A stretch of DNA of 64,000 nucleotides from Auriscalpium vulgare (GCA_019915015.1 JAHBBC010000001.1:3410001-3474000), one strand, 5' to 3'; positions 49,721 to 61,898 are shown, numbered from the stretch's first letter. Program-made: numbers and translations. The notes: generated from the letters alone by a model not told the origin.

Positions 49721-50918
49721 TGGGATATGGAAGAGAGGAGAGGAGGATGGGCAGGCGATGGGAGGCGGGCAGTTTATATGGCGGGCGTCTGTCTGCCCCG
49801 CACACGCCATCTAGATCTGGGCGGTGCAATCGGCTGGAGCCCATTGGCGGCTGAGTTTGTGGGCGTGGCACGGGACGCGATCGTGGACGCCGCCTGACAA
49901 ACCGCCCGATGACGCCCGGGGCCCTCCTCGCGGGGTCGCCGAGGAGCTCCTGGTGAACCCCGCGAGTGCATGCGACCGAGTGCATGCGACCGAGTGCATG
50001 CGACCGAGTGCATGCGACCGAGTGCATGCGACCGAGTGCATGCGACCGACCTCGGCTCGTGGCACGATCGCACGCCATTCTGCGTCCATCCTGCTGATTA
50101 TCGCACGCATGCTTGCAACGTGCTCTCCTTCTCGCTTCCAGAACGCTGCGTCCGCGTCGACCCACCAGCGGCCTCAACGTTCTTGCCCATCCCATGATCG
50201 CGGAGCTCCAATTCCCGATCCAGGCCCAGAGTCACTTGGGTTCGATATGGGCGCTACTTCCGACACACCCGCCTCACTTGAAGCCCAGAAGATCCGTCCA
50301 CCCTTGCTCATCGCACCTTTCTCTCTTGCGTCTCGTCCGGGGATACCATCGGCCTTCATCTCCATGGAAATCTCCTCCAGTCTTACTAACTTCGGAGAAC
50401 TCCGCCGGGGCGCAGCTCTCACGCTCCCGCAGCTTCGCGGAGGTCAACTTCACCCTCGCCAATAGTTACGCACCATTTCGATAATTTTCTCATAGGTTGC
50501 GCAAATGTCCCATGCCGGGCTCAGTGGTGCCTGCAAGGGGCCTGTCGTGTCAGAGGTGAGGCTTGAATATATGGGCTCATTACCCGCGAGTCTTGTGCTG
50601 TATGTACACCTATTATGACACGTCCATGCGATATAAGTAAACGAAATTAACAGAGTGAGTTCCCAGTGAAGGAGTGGGGAGCAAAGTCTTTTGGATCGCA
50701 AAGCTGAACCGCACTTGCCGCTCGTCATCGCCCTTTCAAATTGAGACAGCCTTCTCCCGGCGCAGCCCCCGCAGGTCTCGGCCCGCCGCCCAACGAGCCG
50801 AGCGCAGCCCGAAGCACATCAAAGACAGCGTCATGGGGTGCAGGGAGTATTGAGTCGACGATGTGTAGATGGATCAGCGCAGTGCTTGGGTGAAACGAGT
50901 ACGTTGAGGTCCTGTGCT
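49721..50918. promoter_or_regulatory. Catalase upstream region with a minisatellite
   Basis: No gene is supported in 1.2 kb. It contains six 14-base tandem units (49964-50047) about 245 bases before the catalase ATG. Confidence 0.5.
49964..50047. repeat. Tandem repeat, 6 x 14 bases
   Basis: The unit gagtgcatgcgacc repeats six times without change. The 8-mer gagtgcat and a following cgac also occur in the 16-base array at 40321-40384, and both arrays lie about 245 bases before an ATG. Confidence 0.95.
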
Positions 50919-51652
50919 TCAGTCATCAACACGAGCCGATGTCCCAGACAAGTGGTGTACGTACACAACCCACTCTCCCTGACCCCCGCCCACACGTGCA
51001 CGGCCTGTGATCCCGAATCCAATCATAACACTCCGCTCGCGCGTCCCGCTTGTTGGCTTCGAGGAAGGGTGGATTTGAAACGAGCGTAATGACACGGCCA
51101 GGTCGGTGTAGATGGCGTTCATAGTATGCCGAATGAAGACAGACGAGGCGAAGTACAATGGAAGTCCTGCATACAGATATCATTCTCACGGCAAGATAGA
51201 AAGCTCATGGGTCCGTACCTTCAATGTGAAGCGTCCGCGGAAAGGGAGCAGGCAGAGCAGTGGGAGGAGTATAGGATAGGCGGATACGAGGGCTGTAGAT
51301 TGACTCCGAGCTGTCTTCGACGAGCGCGTCCAGGCGCGACGCGTGGTTGAACACCGGCCTAGGATGGCTGATGAGACCGGTGGAAAAGAACTGCGGGAGC
51401 GTCGTGCGGAGGTGGTCGATGGCGCGTCCTATGTCATAGCTCAGCCCTCAGCCGCCGTCGCGTCGCGAAATCGTCTGGCAGCTGACCTGTGCGCAGGTCC
51501 CACTCATGGTCAGACAGGGTAGAAGGTGGAAGGTCGGGATTCGGGGGCGGGTGTGACGATGCGGAAAGGAGCGTGGAGGAGAATCTCGGGCGTGGATGTG
51601 TGTGCAAGGTCGGCAGGGAGGTTGCATGTCGGCGGGCGAAGCGCAGCGCCAT
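50919..51652 (-). CDS. Conserved fungal protein of unknown function, probably mitochondrial
   Basis: Exons 51652-51487, 51428-51219 and 51166-50919 give 207 residues with agreeing phases. The N-terminus (MALRFARRHATSLPTLHTH) is Arg/Ser/His-rich and looks like an import signal. The body reads EWDLRTGRAIDHLRTTLPQF, FSTGLI, IYSPRIRLSYTPPTALPAP, LHIEGLPLYFASSVFIRHTM. The pattern looks like a conserved lipid- or membrane-associated mitochondrial family, but I cannot name it. No catalytic motif is evident. It lies in tandem with PSF1, 179 bases downstream. Confidence 0.7.
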
Positions 51653-51831
51653 GAGGCCACCTGGGATTTTGTACGTTTACCGGGGGGAAGACAGACTGTC
51701 CTCAGGACTATGTCAGGCAAGGAAGTGCGGTGATGGCAGACTACTTACAACTTGACGCGTTGGAGGACACTGGTCGATGGATGAACGGGCGGCAAGCGCA
51801 GTGCACCGCAGTGTTTGTCCCTGTTTGCCCC

Positions 51832-52443
51832 TTACACCTCGTCGAGGTAGCCCTGCACGATGAGATGCTCGACGTCCGCACGCCGCACCATGAACCGCTG
51901 CCCCCTCCTGAAATCGATGGCTCCCAGCTCCGTCTGCACAACCCCGCACTCGCGCACGACGCGGACGAGGACGTGCAGGTCGCGCGGCGGCGTCGTGATG
52001 CCCGCGGTGATGTCCAGCTCCGCCGAAAATGCGCCACGGAGCTCCAGCAACGACGTGTTGTACGCGCGGAGGAAGTCGACCTCGGCGGGTGCGAGGCGCG
52101 AGCGGAGCGCGGCGTCGGAGAGGAGCGCGGGGAGCGCGCCGCCGAGGGTCCAGTAGAGGTCTTTGAGGCGGTCGAGGCGGTGCGCGTGGTACGCGAGGAG
52201 GCAGCGCTTGTTGCGCAGGAGCGCGGTCTGGTGCAGGAGAAGCGACGGGGCGAAGGTGGCCTGGTCGGGCGACGCGGCGATCGCGTCGGTGATGAGGGCC
52301 TCGAGTGCGCGCTGCTCGCGGAGGACGGTGCGGACGAGGCTGTCGTTGTACTTGAGGAGAGTGTCGGTGAGCGTCGATCGGCGCGATTCCTGGACGAGCT
52401 GCGTCGCGAGGTCGCCGAACTGCCGCGAGTCGGGGGTGCTCAT
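51832..52443 (-). CDS. PSF1: GINS complex subunit PSF1
   Basis: Psf1 is one of four subunits of GINS, which joins Cdc45 and MCM2-7 in the replicative helicase. It is a single exon of 203 residues. The start MSTPDSRQFGDLATQLVQES matches the family's short N-terminus; an ATG 36 bases upstream would add 12 residues without conservation. The central helical region has LLLHQTALLRNKRCLLAYHA and RLDRLKDLYW. The C-terminal domain is highly typical: LHVLVRVVRECGVVQTELG, IDFRRGQRFMVRRADVEHLI, VQGYLDEV. Confidence 0.95.
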   Translation of the reverse strand: MSTPDSRQFGDLATQLVQESRRSTLTDTLLKYNDSLVRTVLREQRALEALITDAIAASPDQATFAPSLLLHQTALLRNKRCLLAYHAHRLDRLKDLYWTLGGALPALLSDAALRSRLAPAEVDFLRAYNTSLLELRGAFSAELDITAGITTPPRDLHVLVRVVRECGVVQTELGAIDFRRGQRFMVRRADVEHLIVQGYLDEV

Positions 52444-52742
52444 GGTGGGAGTCGCTGTCGGAGATCTAGACACGAGCAAGCGCGAGTCGCGTCAATGTGT
52501 GTTCCACTTCCCACGGGTGTATGCCAGCCTGCGCGGTCACCACCACTAGCCAAGTGCTTACACTCAAGGGCAAAGTACGACCAGTCTACAGTTTACATGT
52601 ACATCTGGCTTTCGCTGTCTGTGAATTGCGATGCGCCCACGTCGCCGCCACTGTCCTGACGCGATCACGTGACTCTTGCTCCGACCGCGGGTCGGGGAAA
52701 TCGGGTGCTCCTCCTCACAACCCCGCGGGGCAACAAAAACAA

Positions 52743-52828
52743 CTCCCAGTCGGAGAATCGAACTCCGCTCTCGCGCGAGGTGCTGATGAGCTGACAGGCG
52801 CGTGTACTAACCGATATACTAACCGGGA
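52743..52828 (-). tRNA. tRNA-Asp(GTC) with a short intron
   Basis: The acceptor stem pairs TCCCGGT with ACTGGGA, with discriminator G. The anticodon stem CGCGC/GCGCG holds anticodon GTC followed by A. The extra 14 bases gctcatcagcacct sit between positions 37 and 38, the normal tRNA intron site. The T arm is CGGAG-TTCGATT-CTCCG. A run of five T follows the 3' end as a Pol III terminator. It lies upstream of PSF1 on the same strand. Confidence 0.92.
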
Positions 52829-53950
52829 CTTGTTTTCTCTGTCAAGTGCCGCGATACATCAAGGAAGATCTAGCATGCCGCGATCGGGTCTGCGCTGTGT
52901 ATTGAGTGTATTGCATGGGTTAGAGCCGAGATGCATGTGCCACAGTACATACGTATGAACCTGTCTACTTGGGTCAATGCTCGCCACGTATACCTTCTTG
53001 TCATCGACTCAGAGGTCTTGTATTGATGCGTACAACTTTAAAGCGTCCTTGGAGACCTTGATTTGACAAACAAAACAAAGCTAGTGCGGCGAGAATCAGT
53101 AAGATACATATATAGTCATTGTACCGGGCATGGTATATGGCGTAAATCACCTTGAGACGGATCAGCTAATAGTAAGTAACTGTGGACGAACTGCGATATA
53201 CACGGCGTCGAGCAGGAAATTGGACCGTAACGCGAGTCATATCCTCAGAGCTCTGGAGCTTAAGGCGTAGGTTGTTCGTCTCATTCGAGCGATGTCTGCG
53301 CTGCGGCTTGACTGTGGGTTTGAGAACTCCCTGATGTGTTTCGCGCCTAGAACGCTCATCAGTTATGATGGCCGCCCGAGTACCCTTAGGCTTGACAAGA
53401 TCTCCTATGCCACTGTCTTTCCGCCTAGGCTGGCGGTTGCTTGGTTGGCGGGGAGGCTCAGTGGATCGAGAAGTTCCGCTTGTCAGATTTGGGTCTGTCG
53501 AGAATCACCAGTGATTAGTAGAATGTGACACCGATGCATGATAGTGCGACCGTACTTGAAACACTATTGCGAGGGACCTTTCCTGACTTGGCCGTCGACG
53601 ATTTACTCCCAATGTCAGCGCTCATCTTCGACTTGGACGACAGTGAATTTCTGCAATCACAATTCGGCGGCCGGTGTGGAACGGCGGGAACTAACGGAGT
53701 AGTTTCCGGCAACTTTGCCGAGGATTGAGCCGCTGAGGACAAGCACACCGCCTCCTTGCGAGTCCCGGTTGCCAGCTTGTGCGCTGGATTCTGATGATGC
53801 CGATAAAGATCCATAGAGGGCACGCGAACGGGACGGTGTGCGGTGAAGATTTCTGAGCAACGGTCACGATAGGGCGGTGGGGGGGGTGAGGGTGAGGGTG
53901 CGGAGCTTTCTACATGAGATCCAACGCTTGTCTGGTTCACGAAACGCATA
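52829..53950. other. Intergenic region, no gene supported
   Basis: Short open frames on both strands (for instance 53525-53728 plus) have no recognisable domain. The minus frame 53515-54144 overlaps the better-supported gene at 53951-54672. Confidence 0.45.
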
Positions 53951-54672
53951 TCAGCCTTGTATGAACCGTTGAAAGCCGGATGCTGAAACCTTTTGACCAC
54001 CAGAAAATGTCTTCTTGGGAGCCCTCTCGGCTTGCAGTTGGCGCTGAAAGTCTTGCTTCCTTTGCCGCTGCAAGTGCTCATAAATCTGGAATGTACGGGC
54101 TTGGTCTGCGGTGCGCTGTGAGAGTCGGATCTTAATGTGATCAAGAGCAGATAGGACCGTGCATACTAGTACATCATCGTAAAATCCTTCTGCGCCACTC
54201 TTAAACCCATGTGCAGAGCGCAGGGCGCGAATAGAACCGAGTACTTTCTGACGCTCAGCAAGTACAGCCTTTTCTTTCTCCCACAAGCTGCCGAGAGTGC
54301 GATCAGATACATGAAGGTAGTGATAAATGAAGTGACGCACTCTCTACGCTTTCGCAATAGGGCATCGAGTGCAGGCAGGTTAATCATCTCGACGTGTTCC
54401 GCCAACGTTTCGTTGCCATCGTATAGGCGACGCTCGCCTTGCTTCAACTGAGCGCTGACGGTGTGATTCCTGAGCGCATCAAGTCCGACTTGTGTGGCGT
54501 AGAGTGTCTCGGCGGCGAGACTATTGAAACCCATCAACATGACCTGCGGACTCGAAAGCTGAAGTGAGGGTCTAGAGAGAGGGTTAGGGCGCCTGTCGAG
54601 GGTGCAGGCGGTTGTTGAAAGGTTTTGAAGCATGGCTGAGCCAATGCGAGTGGCACTCGTTGCATAGACCAT
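53951..54672 (-). CDS. Hypothetical helical protein
   Basis: I do not recognise it. Two exons (54672-54341 and 54287-53951) join in phase through a 53-base GT-AG intron to 222 residues. The N-terminal 60 residues are Ser/Thr/Arg-rich (MVYATSATRIGSAM). The remainder is charged and helical: LDALLRKRRD-LWEKEKAVLAERQKVLG, DDVLVCTVLSALDHIKIRL, YEHLQRQRKQDFQRQLQAER. Coiled coil is likely near the end. The start is chosen as the first ATG in a long open frame and is uncertain. It could be a component of a larger gene whose ends I missed. Confidence 0.4.
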
Positions 54673-55506
54673 CCTCTGCAGTTGGAGTCGTGTAGGACTG
54701 CCACACTCCACACTGCCAGTCCAATGGACACGTTCCGCTGAAGGCCGTCCTTGGGCGGTGTCACAGCCCAACCTTACCTTGAGTACAAGGAAGGGTAGCA
54801 GGTGCCAGCAATCTGGTACCGGCGGCGAAACCAGGAAGCGTGACCCCAGGAAACGTGTTCGAAGCGGAGGCGGCGCTACCACGGAATTCGTCCCGGAATC
54901 CGAATTGTCAAGCCAGCAAGACTCTCCAGTGCAAGTCAGATCCTATTACGAATTGGGGCGTATAGGAAAGGCTGCAGGGGCGTAGCGGGTGGCGGTGGCG
55001 AGGTTTCGGGGTCTTCTTTCCTGGGCAAGACAGTGTCAGTGACGGCCAGAACTGGCATATACGGAGTTGCACGTTTTAGCAAAAGGACCGTAGGGCCCGA
55101 CCCTGACAAGTATTAGGTTGGTAGGCACGAGCCTTGACCAGCCAAGAAAAGGCGGCACCTACCACTGATTGCTTAGATGGCGAAGCGTTGGCATGAAGTA
55201 ATCATGATCTCCCGCGGTTGAAAGGAGAGGGTCATCTTTATATGCAAATAAAGCAGATGTAAGGACCCCTGGAAAACAGGAACTTGAGAACAAACGACAT
55301 CACGTGAGCGCGTCGAGATAGGACCCATTTGAGAACAATAATGCTGGACAACGAGCGAGACCTGAATTAAGCAGGCCGGCGTTTCTAATTCCGACGGGTC
55401 CAAGCGTTCTTTAAACGAAAGCTTGACGATCAACATCTCTTTTCATGAAACCATCTGCGACCGCCCACCTCTCGAGTTCTCCGCACCATCGAATCTAGAC
55501 ATCAAG
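54673..55506. other. Divergent intergenic region, no gene seen
   Basis: Upstream of both the hypothetical helical gene and the BTB gene. No coding signal was found. Confidence 0.5.
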
Positions 55507-57104
55507 ATGGCAGCAATCAGCAGTGGATATAAACGCGCGCGTGTGGAGGAAGATGTGGAAAGGGAGGAATGCCACAATGTCGAGGGCCGAGGAGGTGCGT
55601 GCTTCCGCAAAAAATGTCAGGGCTCTTACTTACTGTGCATGTTCAGGACCAGTCTTCAAACGTCAGCGTCGTGCTGACGAAAACGAGACGTCGAAAGACT
55701 TCGTGCGCTCGGCAATCCAGGCGTATTTCACCCGTGAAGAGCCGGATAAAGAGCTAGAACACAAGGAGAGAACGATGAACGCAGACCTCGCGGCACAGGA
55801 GAAGGCTCGCGCATTGCTTTCATGGCACCAACTCCCGAGTCCAGAGCTTGACACCAGCGGTGCCTCTGTCGCCGTGCAGCACCCGCGCTGGTGGCTCAAT
55901 GATGGCGACGTGATAATTTCCGTAGGACGGCAGGCAGGCGAACGAGAGCATCGTGTGCTCTTCAAGCTCCACAAAGACGTCCTCTGTCGGCACTTGAAGC
56001 CCTTCCACGATATGTTATCGGAAGATTCTGCGGCTCCTGAGGCGGGCAAACTGGACAGGGAGCCCGTTATCCTTTGGGAGACGGAGAATGCAGTCCAATG
56101 GTCCTTGATTGCCACCATCCTATACACTCCGTGAGTCGCACACGACTGCTCTTTCTAGACCGACTGACACCAACTTGAATCGAAGGCAAGAGTTTGGTGT
56201 GGAGCCAGTCCTCGTCGAAGACATTGAGAACCTGCTCAAGATGAGTGTCCAAATGCAGTGCATCCGGTTTCGAGAAGCGGCCGTCTCGATGATATCGACC
56301 ATATACCCGGTGACGCTCGAAGGCCACAAAGACAGAAATAAGTACGAGAAGATCGTCGAGCGGCCACCATATTCGTACCTCTACATGGTCACCGATTTCG
56401 CCCTCAAGTATAAGCTCCCAGAAGTGCTCCCTTCCGCCCGACTGACGTTGGCGAAGAGGACACCACGGCAGCTGTTTGAAGGGTACTGCGACCAGGACGG
56501 GCAAACTCTTAAGCTTCCACGACATGAGCTCCTCCGGATCCTCCGAGGCCGCGAGCGTCTTCTGAAGATACGTCGAGACGAGGTATTCAAGTTCTTGCGT
56601 CCTCATCGGAACTTTCGGTACGGCTGGAAGCCGAACTCTCGGTGCGAAGGCGTGAAGACGGCAAGAGGGTGCGCCTGCAGCGTATGGCTTCAGAGATGGG
56701 CAGAAGACTGGGAGGCGCATTCCAACGAGGTATACGTGCCACGCCGCGCTATGAACATTCTGGATGGACATGCCAGAGATCGCATGCGAGGATTGCTCTG
56801 TGCCCCGTGCTGGCGTCATATCAAGGCCGACATGTTGCATGGGCAGCGCAACGTATGGCGCCAGTTGCCTGAAATCTTTGGAATGGGGGATTGGTTCAAG
56901 ATAGAAAGGACGGGGAGGAAGATCAGGAAACGCACATTTGCTTGGGCGATCGAGCAGGAGCGCAAGCAGGGTAAACGGGCGCCTGTTGCTCAAAAGGATT
57001 CAAAGAAGCCGCGGGGCCAGCCTTTCAAGCGATGGTGGTCTGACTCTGAGAATGAACAGGCCGAGGCGCGGGAGGACAGTGACGAGGACGATGTGCGGGC
57101 TTGA
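55507..57104 (+). CDS. BTB/POZ domain protein
   Basis: Exons 55507-55594, 55647-56130 and 56186-57104 give 496 residues. After a charged N-terminus, the BTB fold begins HPRWWLNDGDVIISVG and has VLFKLHKDVLCRHLKPFHDM, the usual core for dimerisation. The middle is helical (FREAAVSMISTIYPV, LYMVTDFALKYKLPEVLPSA). Two Cys-rich points (CACSVW, LLCAPCW) and a basic, acidic tail (FKRWWSDSENEQAEAREDSD) follow. Such BTB proteins are expanded in Agaricomycetes and often have no known role. Kelch or BACK repeats are not seen. Confidence 0.85.
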
Positions 57105-57841
57105 GGCAGTCTAGAGCTGTGCCAAGGGGCGTGGCGGGGAGTGGTGCATTTGTTTCCTTGGAGAATCCGTCCAAGAAGAGATAAACACAAGTAATAGATG
57201 GAAGGGGTAGAGAACGGCGGTGTCATGTGTATCAGATATTGGCAGCGCATATTGAGTGGCGAGACGAGACGTACCGGGCAATGAAAGGCGTTCCCCATTC
57301 AAGTTTATTTGAGCGGCTCGGGCGGGGTCAAGGGGAGTCCTGTAACACACAGCCCTCTGGACATACCTCCATGTCCCCGCCATCCCCGTGCGCTCTGGAA
57401 GAACACAGGCAGTCGGCGAAGCGTCGCAGCTGAGGACTGCAAGTAATGGAGGCCAGTGAGTCGCTCCTTTAGGCGACCACACGCAGCTCACTGGCACAGA
57501 GAGATTCACCGGCATGGATGGCCGTTCGAAGAGCTAAGGCCTGCGGTCGTGTGGGAGATAGAGCCGGGGTCAGCGTTGTGGATTAGAAATGTGCGCCGTG
57601 TGCTGCAGGGCGCATGATGGGCGTCGGTCACCCAAAACGGGAGCGCGACGGTTAACATACTCGCTCCCCGCTGTCGGCGCTTGCCCTCGACTTGGTCTGT
57701 CGACCGCATATACCCTCCGTCGTCGCCGCCCGTTGCCAGGAGCATCGTGTCTGCAGCCCTCCGATATCATCCACACCAGATCACCACATTCTCTAGCGAC
57801 ACCCACCGTCCTGTCGACGCCTTCCACTCCCCCGCGCACAC
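57105..57841. other. Intergenic region, promoter of the RhoGAP gene
   Basis: No gene supported. Open frames here have no domain. Confidence 0.5.
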
Positions 57842-60800
57842 ATGTCGCTTCCCGACCCTCTCTCTTCCAACGCTCACTCACCGTCGCCGTCGTGGTCTGG
57901 AGCCACCAATGCTGCTCATCCACAGCAACCCAACATCTCTGCAAGCTCGCATCGCTCCCCTGGCAAAGGCAAGATGATGGAAACCACCGGTGCCGTCGCG
58001 GTTGACACGCCAGACGTCCGCATCAACGGCACGCCTGTTCGTCCTATCTTGCGCCAATCGAGGAGCTTTGGCGCCCCCGAGAGCGACAATGCAGCGTGGG
58101 GTTCCAACTTTTGGGTTACTCTAGTCGACCCGCAGGTGCGTGCACCGGCCCCTTCGTCGTCGGGCTCTTAACGACCCTGCATACAGTCCCAGACGTCCTT
58201 CTTCGCTTGTCCTGCAACAGGTGAGGTTTCGTGGGATCCACCGGTGGGACATTTCGTGTACGTGCAGCTGCGTGTTGCGTCCTTTCTTCACCTGATGAAG
58301 CTCCTAGCCTGCCACCCAACGAGAACGGCGAATGGTGGGAGATCGGCGACAACTCCAGGGGTGGCATACCCTACTACTATCACACCAAGTCTGGAGAGAC
58401 TGTCTGGGAAAAGCCAAATGGATTCGTCATTCCTCTCACCGTTCTCCAGGTCAGCGCTCTCATACCACGCTTCTTTGTCCGGGTTAACGATGTATGCAGA
58501 ATACGGTTCTAGGTCGCCGCCTCTCCAAGAACTTCTCCACAGCATCTGAAGGCTCACCTGCCCAGCAGACCCGCCGATCTCCTAAAGAGCGTCGCTCAAC
58601 CACGGGTTCAGGTCGCGCACAACATTCCCCAAGCAACAGTCCTAGTCAGGCCAGCAAGAAAAACGGGCAGCACTCCACGATCCGACGTAGCTTTTCAAAC
58701 GATCAGTACCACAGCCCTGCTGCCGCGCATGCGCCAATGCGTGCTTGGGGGCACGGCCCGAACAGCTCTGGCGTGCTTTCCATCAGCCATTTGCCGCCTA
58801 TCCCAGGCTCTCCTGATGGCACAGAGGCATCTGTACCTCCGTCCCCGACGTCTCGCAAGTCGATAACTGCGCCTTCGATTGAGCGAGGCTCGTCAAAAAA
58901 CAGCCCAGTGCGAAACCGCGGAACAGAGGAGGGAGACACGTCCTCTTCTTCGAAGCGTTCGAAGCAGACGGCATCGTTTGTACCTACGCGGACGCCTCCA
59001 CAATCTCTACACGCTGCAGTCGAATTGCTGTCCCAGAGTCGGGGACATACGCCGCCACCACATTCGCCGAAATCTCTCGGAAAGGTGTCGATCGAAAGCG
59101 GATATGCTAGTCAAGTTGATCGCGAGGCAGAAAATGAGAAGGTCAAGCCGAGTGCCAGACGGCCACCGTCGTCTCCTGCACCACCAACACGGCCTATCCC
59201 GGCAGCACCGAAAGGTCCCACGATAGGAGGCAAAGAGATTGGTCTGCCAGTCCTCAACGCAGGTAGGTTCTAGCGCCGTCGAGTGCTGTGTGAAATACTC
59301 AAGTTCCCCTCCAGAGGCAACGCTGAATCTGAGTCCCGTTAAAAGCAGAGCCGCGGGGAAACCGATTCTTGTGGAGAAGTCACGACCGGGGCCAACTGCC
59401 ACGCTTAGTACAGGGTAAGTGTTCCCACCATCTATACGAGGAAGGACCTAAGTGGACGCGTAGGGTTTATCCCATATTGCCGGAAGACCTCGCTTCAGAT
59501 ATACAGCAATTTGTGGAGTCAGACTTTGCGCGTCAGTACTTCTCGACGCACAAAACGGGGTTCATCTTTCGGCGTAAGATACCCATGGCGCAGATGATGA
59601 CCTGGCAGAAGGTATGTTGTACCGTTTCTACTCACGTCACATTTCTCATCGTATTCGCTAGGGACTGCTCACTACGCCCCTCCTCAATTTAACTCGCTAC
59701 TTACAGAAGGATGCCATCAGGACGTTCAAAGTTGTGCAACGGCTCATGGGAGACCGGGAGCGAGAAACGCGCCCGGGTGCCCGCCTGCAAGTAGACAGCA
59801 CTTCGTCGACAGTACCGTCGTTGACAGGGTCAATCACCACGAGCTCCTTTGGGTTATTGGAGGAGGAGCGATGGCTGCTCGGCGAGGGTCTCACTCACGG
59901 AGAACTTCGCGATGAAATTTACTGCCAAGTCATGAAACAGCTCAGCGGAAACCCAAATACGTCAGTGATACATCGATCCCGCAGCCCGACTATACTGACT
60001 CCGCTGCAGCGAGAGCGTGTTCAAGGGGTGGCAGCTTCTCTGCGTGCTGCTTGTGACCTTCCCACCTTCGAAGAACTTCGAAACGCACTTGCACTCTTTC
60101 CTGATGCAACGAACATCGCAAACAGAAGGACGCGTAGACATCATGGCAAAGTACTGTGTCAAAAGGCTTGCCATCGTCACGAAGAAAGGACCCCGCGGAA
60201 AAGCGCCCACTATCGCGGAAATAGAAACGGCGTCCGTGAGTCGCTGCGCACATTCACCATGCTTGGTCTCTGATTTGATGCGCTCATCAGGATGCTGCCT
60301 TCAATCCGTCCACCTTTGGAGAATCATTGGATGCCGTCTTCCGCCTTCAGGAACGCAATTACCCTCATCAAAAGACACCCATCATCCTCCCTTTCCTCGC
60401 GGATGGGATCCTGGCTCTCGGAGGTACTAAAGCTGAAGGCATCTTTCGGGTGCCTGGTGATGGTGACTCTGTCTCTGAGCTAAAACTCAGGATTGACCGT
60501 GGATACTACAACCTGGAAGGCGTCGATGACCCACATGTCCTCGCCTCACTGCTGAAGCTGTGGCTTCGGGAGCTCACTGACCCACTGGTCCCTGATGAGA
60601 TGTATAACGACTGCATCACGTATGCGAACGACGCGGACGCGTGCGTGGGCGTGGTCGAGCGCCTGCCTACCATCAATCGCCGCGTTGTTCTCTTCATCAT
60701 CAGCTTCCTGCAACTGTTCTTGGACGAACGTGTCCTGACGGCGACGAAGATGACCAGCGCGAATTTGGCCCTCGTGATGGCGCCGAATCTGCTGCGCTGC

Positions 60801-61047
60801 AGCTCGGAGTCGATGGCGGTTGTCTTCACCAATGCTCAGTAAGTGACTCTGATAATTCCGCTTTCCGGCGACTGACGGCGGAATTAGGTATGAGCAGACG
60901 TTCGTACACAACCTTTTACTCCATCTCAAGTGCAGCGAGGTGGATCCGGACTACAAACCCGCACACGGGTTGGGCGCTGTCTCGACCGCCCCGGCCCCGC
61001 GCACATCGAAGTCGCGAACCCGTCGCCAAACCCATACCCATGCATAG
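57842..61047 (+). CDS. WW-WW-MyTH4-RhoGAP protein
   Basis: The protein begins MSLPDPLSSNAHSPSPSWSG. Two WW domains lie near residues 85-170 (FACPATGEVSWDPPVG and IPYYYHTKSGETVWEKPNGF). A long Ser/Pro-rich linker is followed by a MyTH4 domain (LTHGELRDEIYCQVMKQLSG, GWQLLCVLLVTFPPSKNFE) and a RhoGAP domain (LFRVP-type arginine finger in AEGIFRVPGDGDSV, then LASLLKLWLRELTDPLVPD and TSANLALVMAPNLLR). Exon 1 is 57842-58135. This order matches animal ARHGAP39/Vilse, which turns off Rac/Cdc42-type GTPases; MyTH4 domains bind microtubules or partners. It ends with a basic tail (TSKSRTRRQTHTHA). About ten introns; all domain joins are in frame. Confidence 0.9.
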
Positions 61048-61898
61048 GCATACCCTACTTGTCCCATAAATCGGAATTCGGCTCTGACATGTCTCGGAGG
61101 GAAACAATGGACTTTTGCGTGTATATCTCGTTCACTGTGCATTATCTTCGCTTTCCATGTGTTTGTAGCATTGACACCTCATACCAGCGCACATAGCTTA
61201 TTCCCTATCACCTTGAAAGCTGCTCTCACGTAGTGTACTACAGTACCTTTCCTTTGGAAGGATGCGTAATTGAAGTCCATAGATGCCCGCGCAAGAATTC
61301 GCGCACTACGTTCTCCAGGCACTGGGGGCGTGCACCGTCTGACAGGGTGCACGGAATAGCTCGCGTATATGTAGTGGCTGGCGACACTGCGTGGCAGCCT
61401 CGTGCAATACCAGTAGAGACAAGCAAGCCTACTAATGATCTGCACGGCCGGAACTGGCCGTATGCGAGACGGAATTCCGGTTGGGGAGGGCACCGCCCAT
61501 CAGCACAGGGAATTATCCTGGAATTGTCCGTGCCCGGAGGGTCTAGTGTCTGCGACAGAGCGGACCAGACTGACGCATGTCACGTTCGTGTGTCCATCCG
61601 GGGGCTGGCCGACATAGGGCCATCCTGGCTGGGGCGGCGGGGCTCTCGAACATTTATGCCAGCGAGCGTGGTGACAATGACAATGCTGTATATAAAGTGG
61701 GTGTACCGTAGACTCTCAGTTCGATGTTGTGAGCTTGCGCGGAGGTGTCGTGTCAACGACGAACACGTCACGGTGTCACCTAACCGTTACTCGACTAGCG
61801 GCCTCCCGGACAATATCAATTATCCTAGGCGAGGCCGCCAGCTACTTAAACTCGTCGCCATTTTCCGCCATTTCCATTTCGCTGTCCCTCATCCCACC
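61048..61898. other. Intergenic region, no gene seen
   Basis: Downstream of the RhoGAP gene and upstream of the GDP-mannose enzyme. A long plus-strand open frame (61233-62354) crosses into that gene in a wrong frame and is not supported. Confidence 0.5.

Noticed and set aside
51730..52659. 309-codon plus frame
   Set aside because: Antisense shadow of PSF1; charged low-quality sequence.
53515..54144. 209-codon minus frame
   Set aside because: It overlaps the second exon of the helical gene in another frame and has no recognisable domain.
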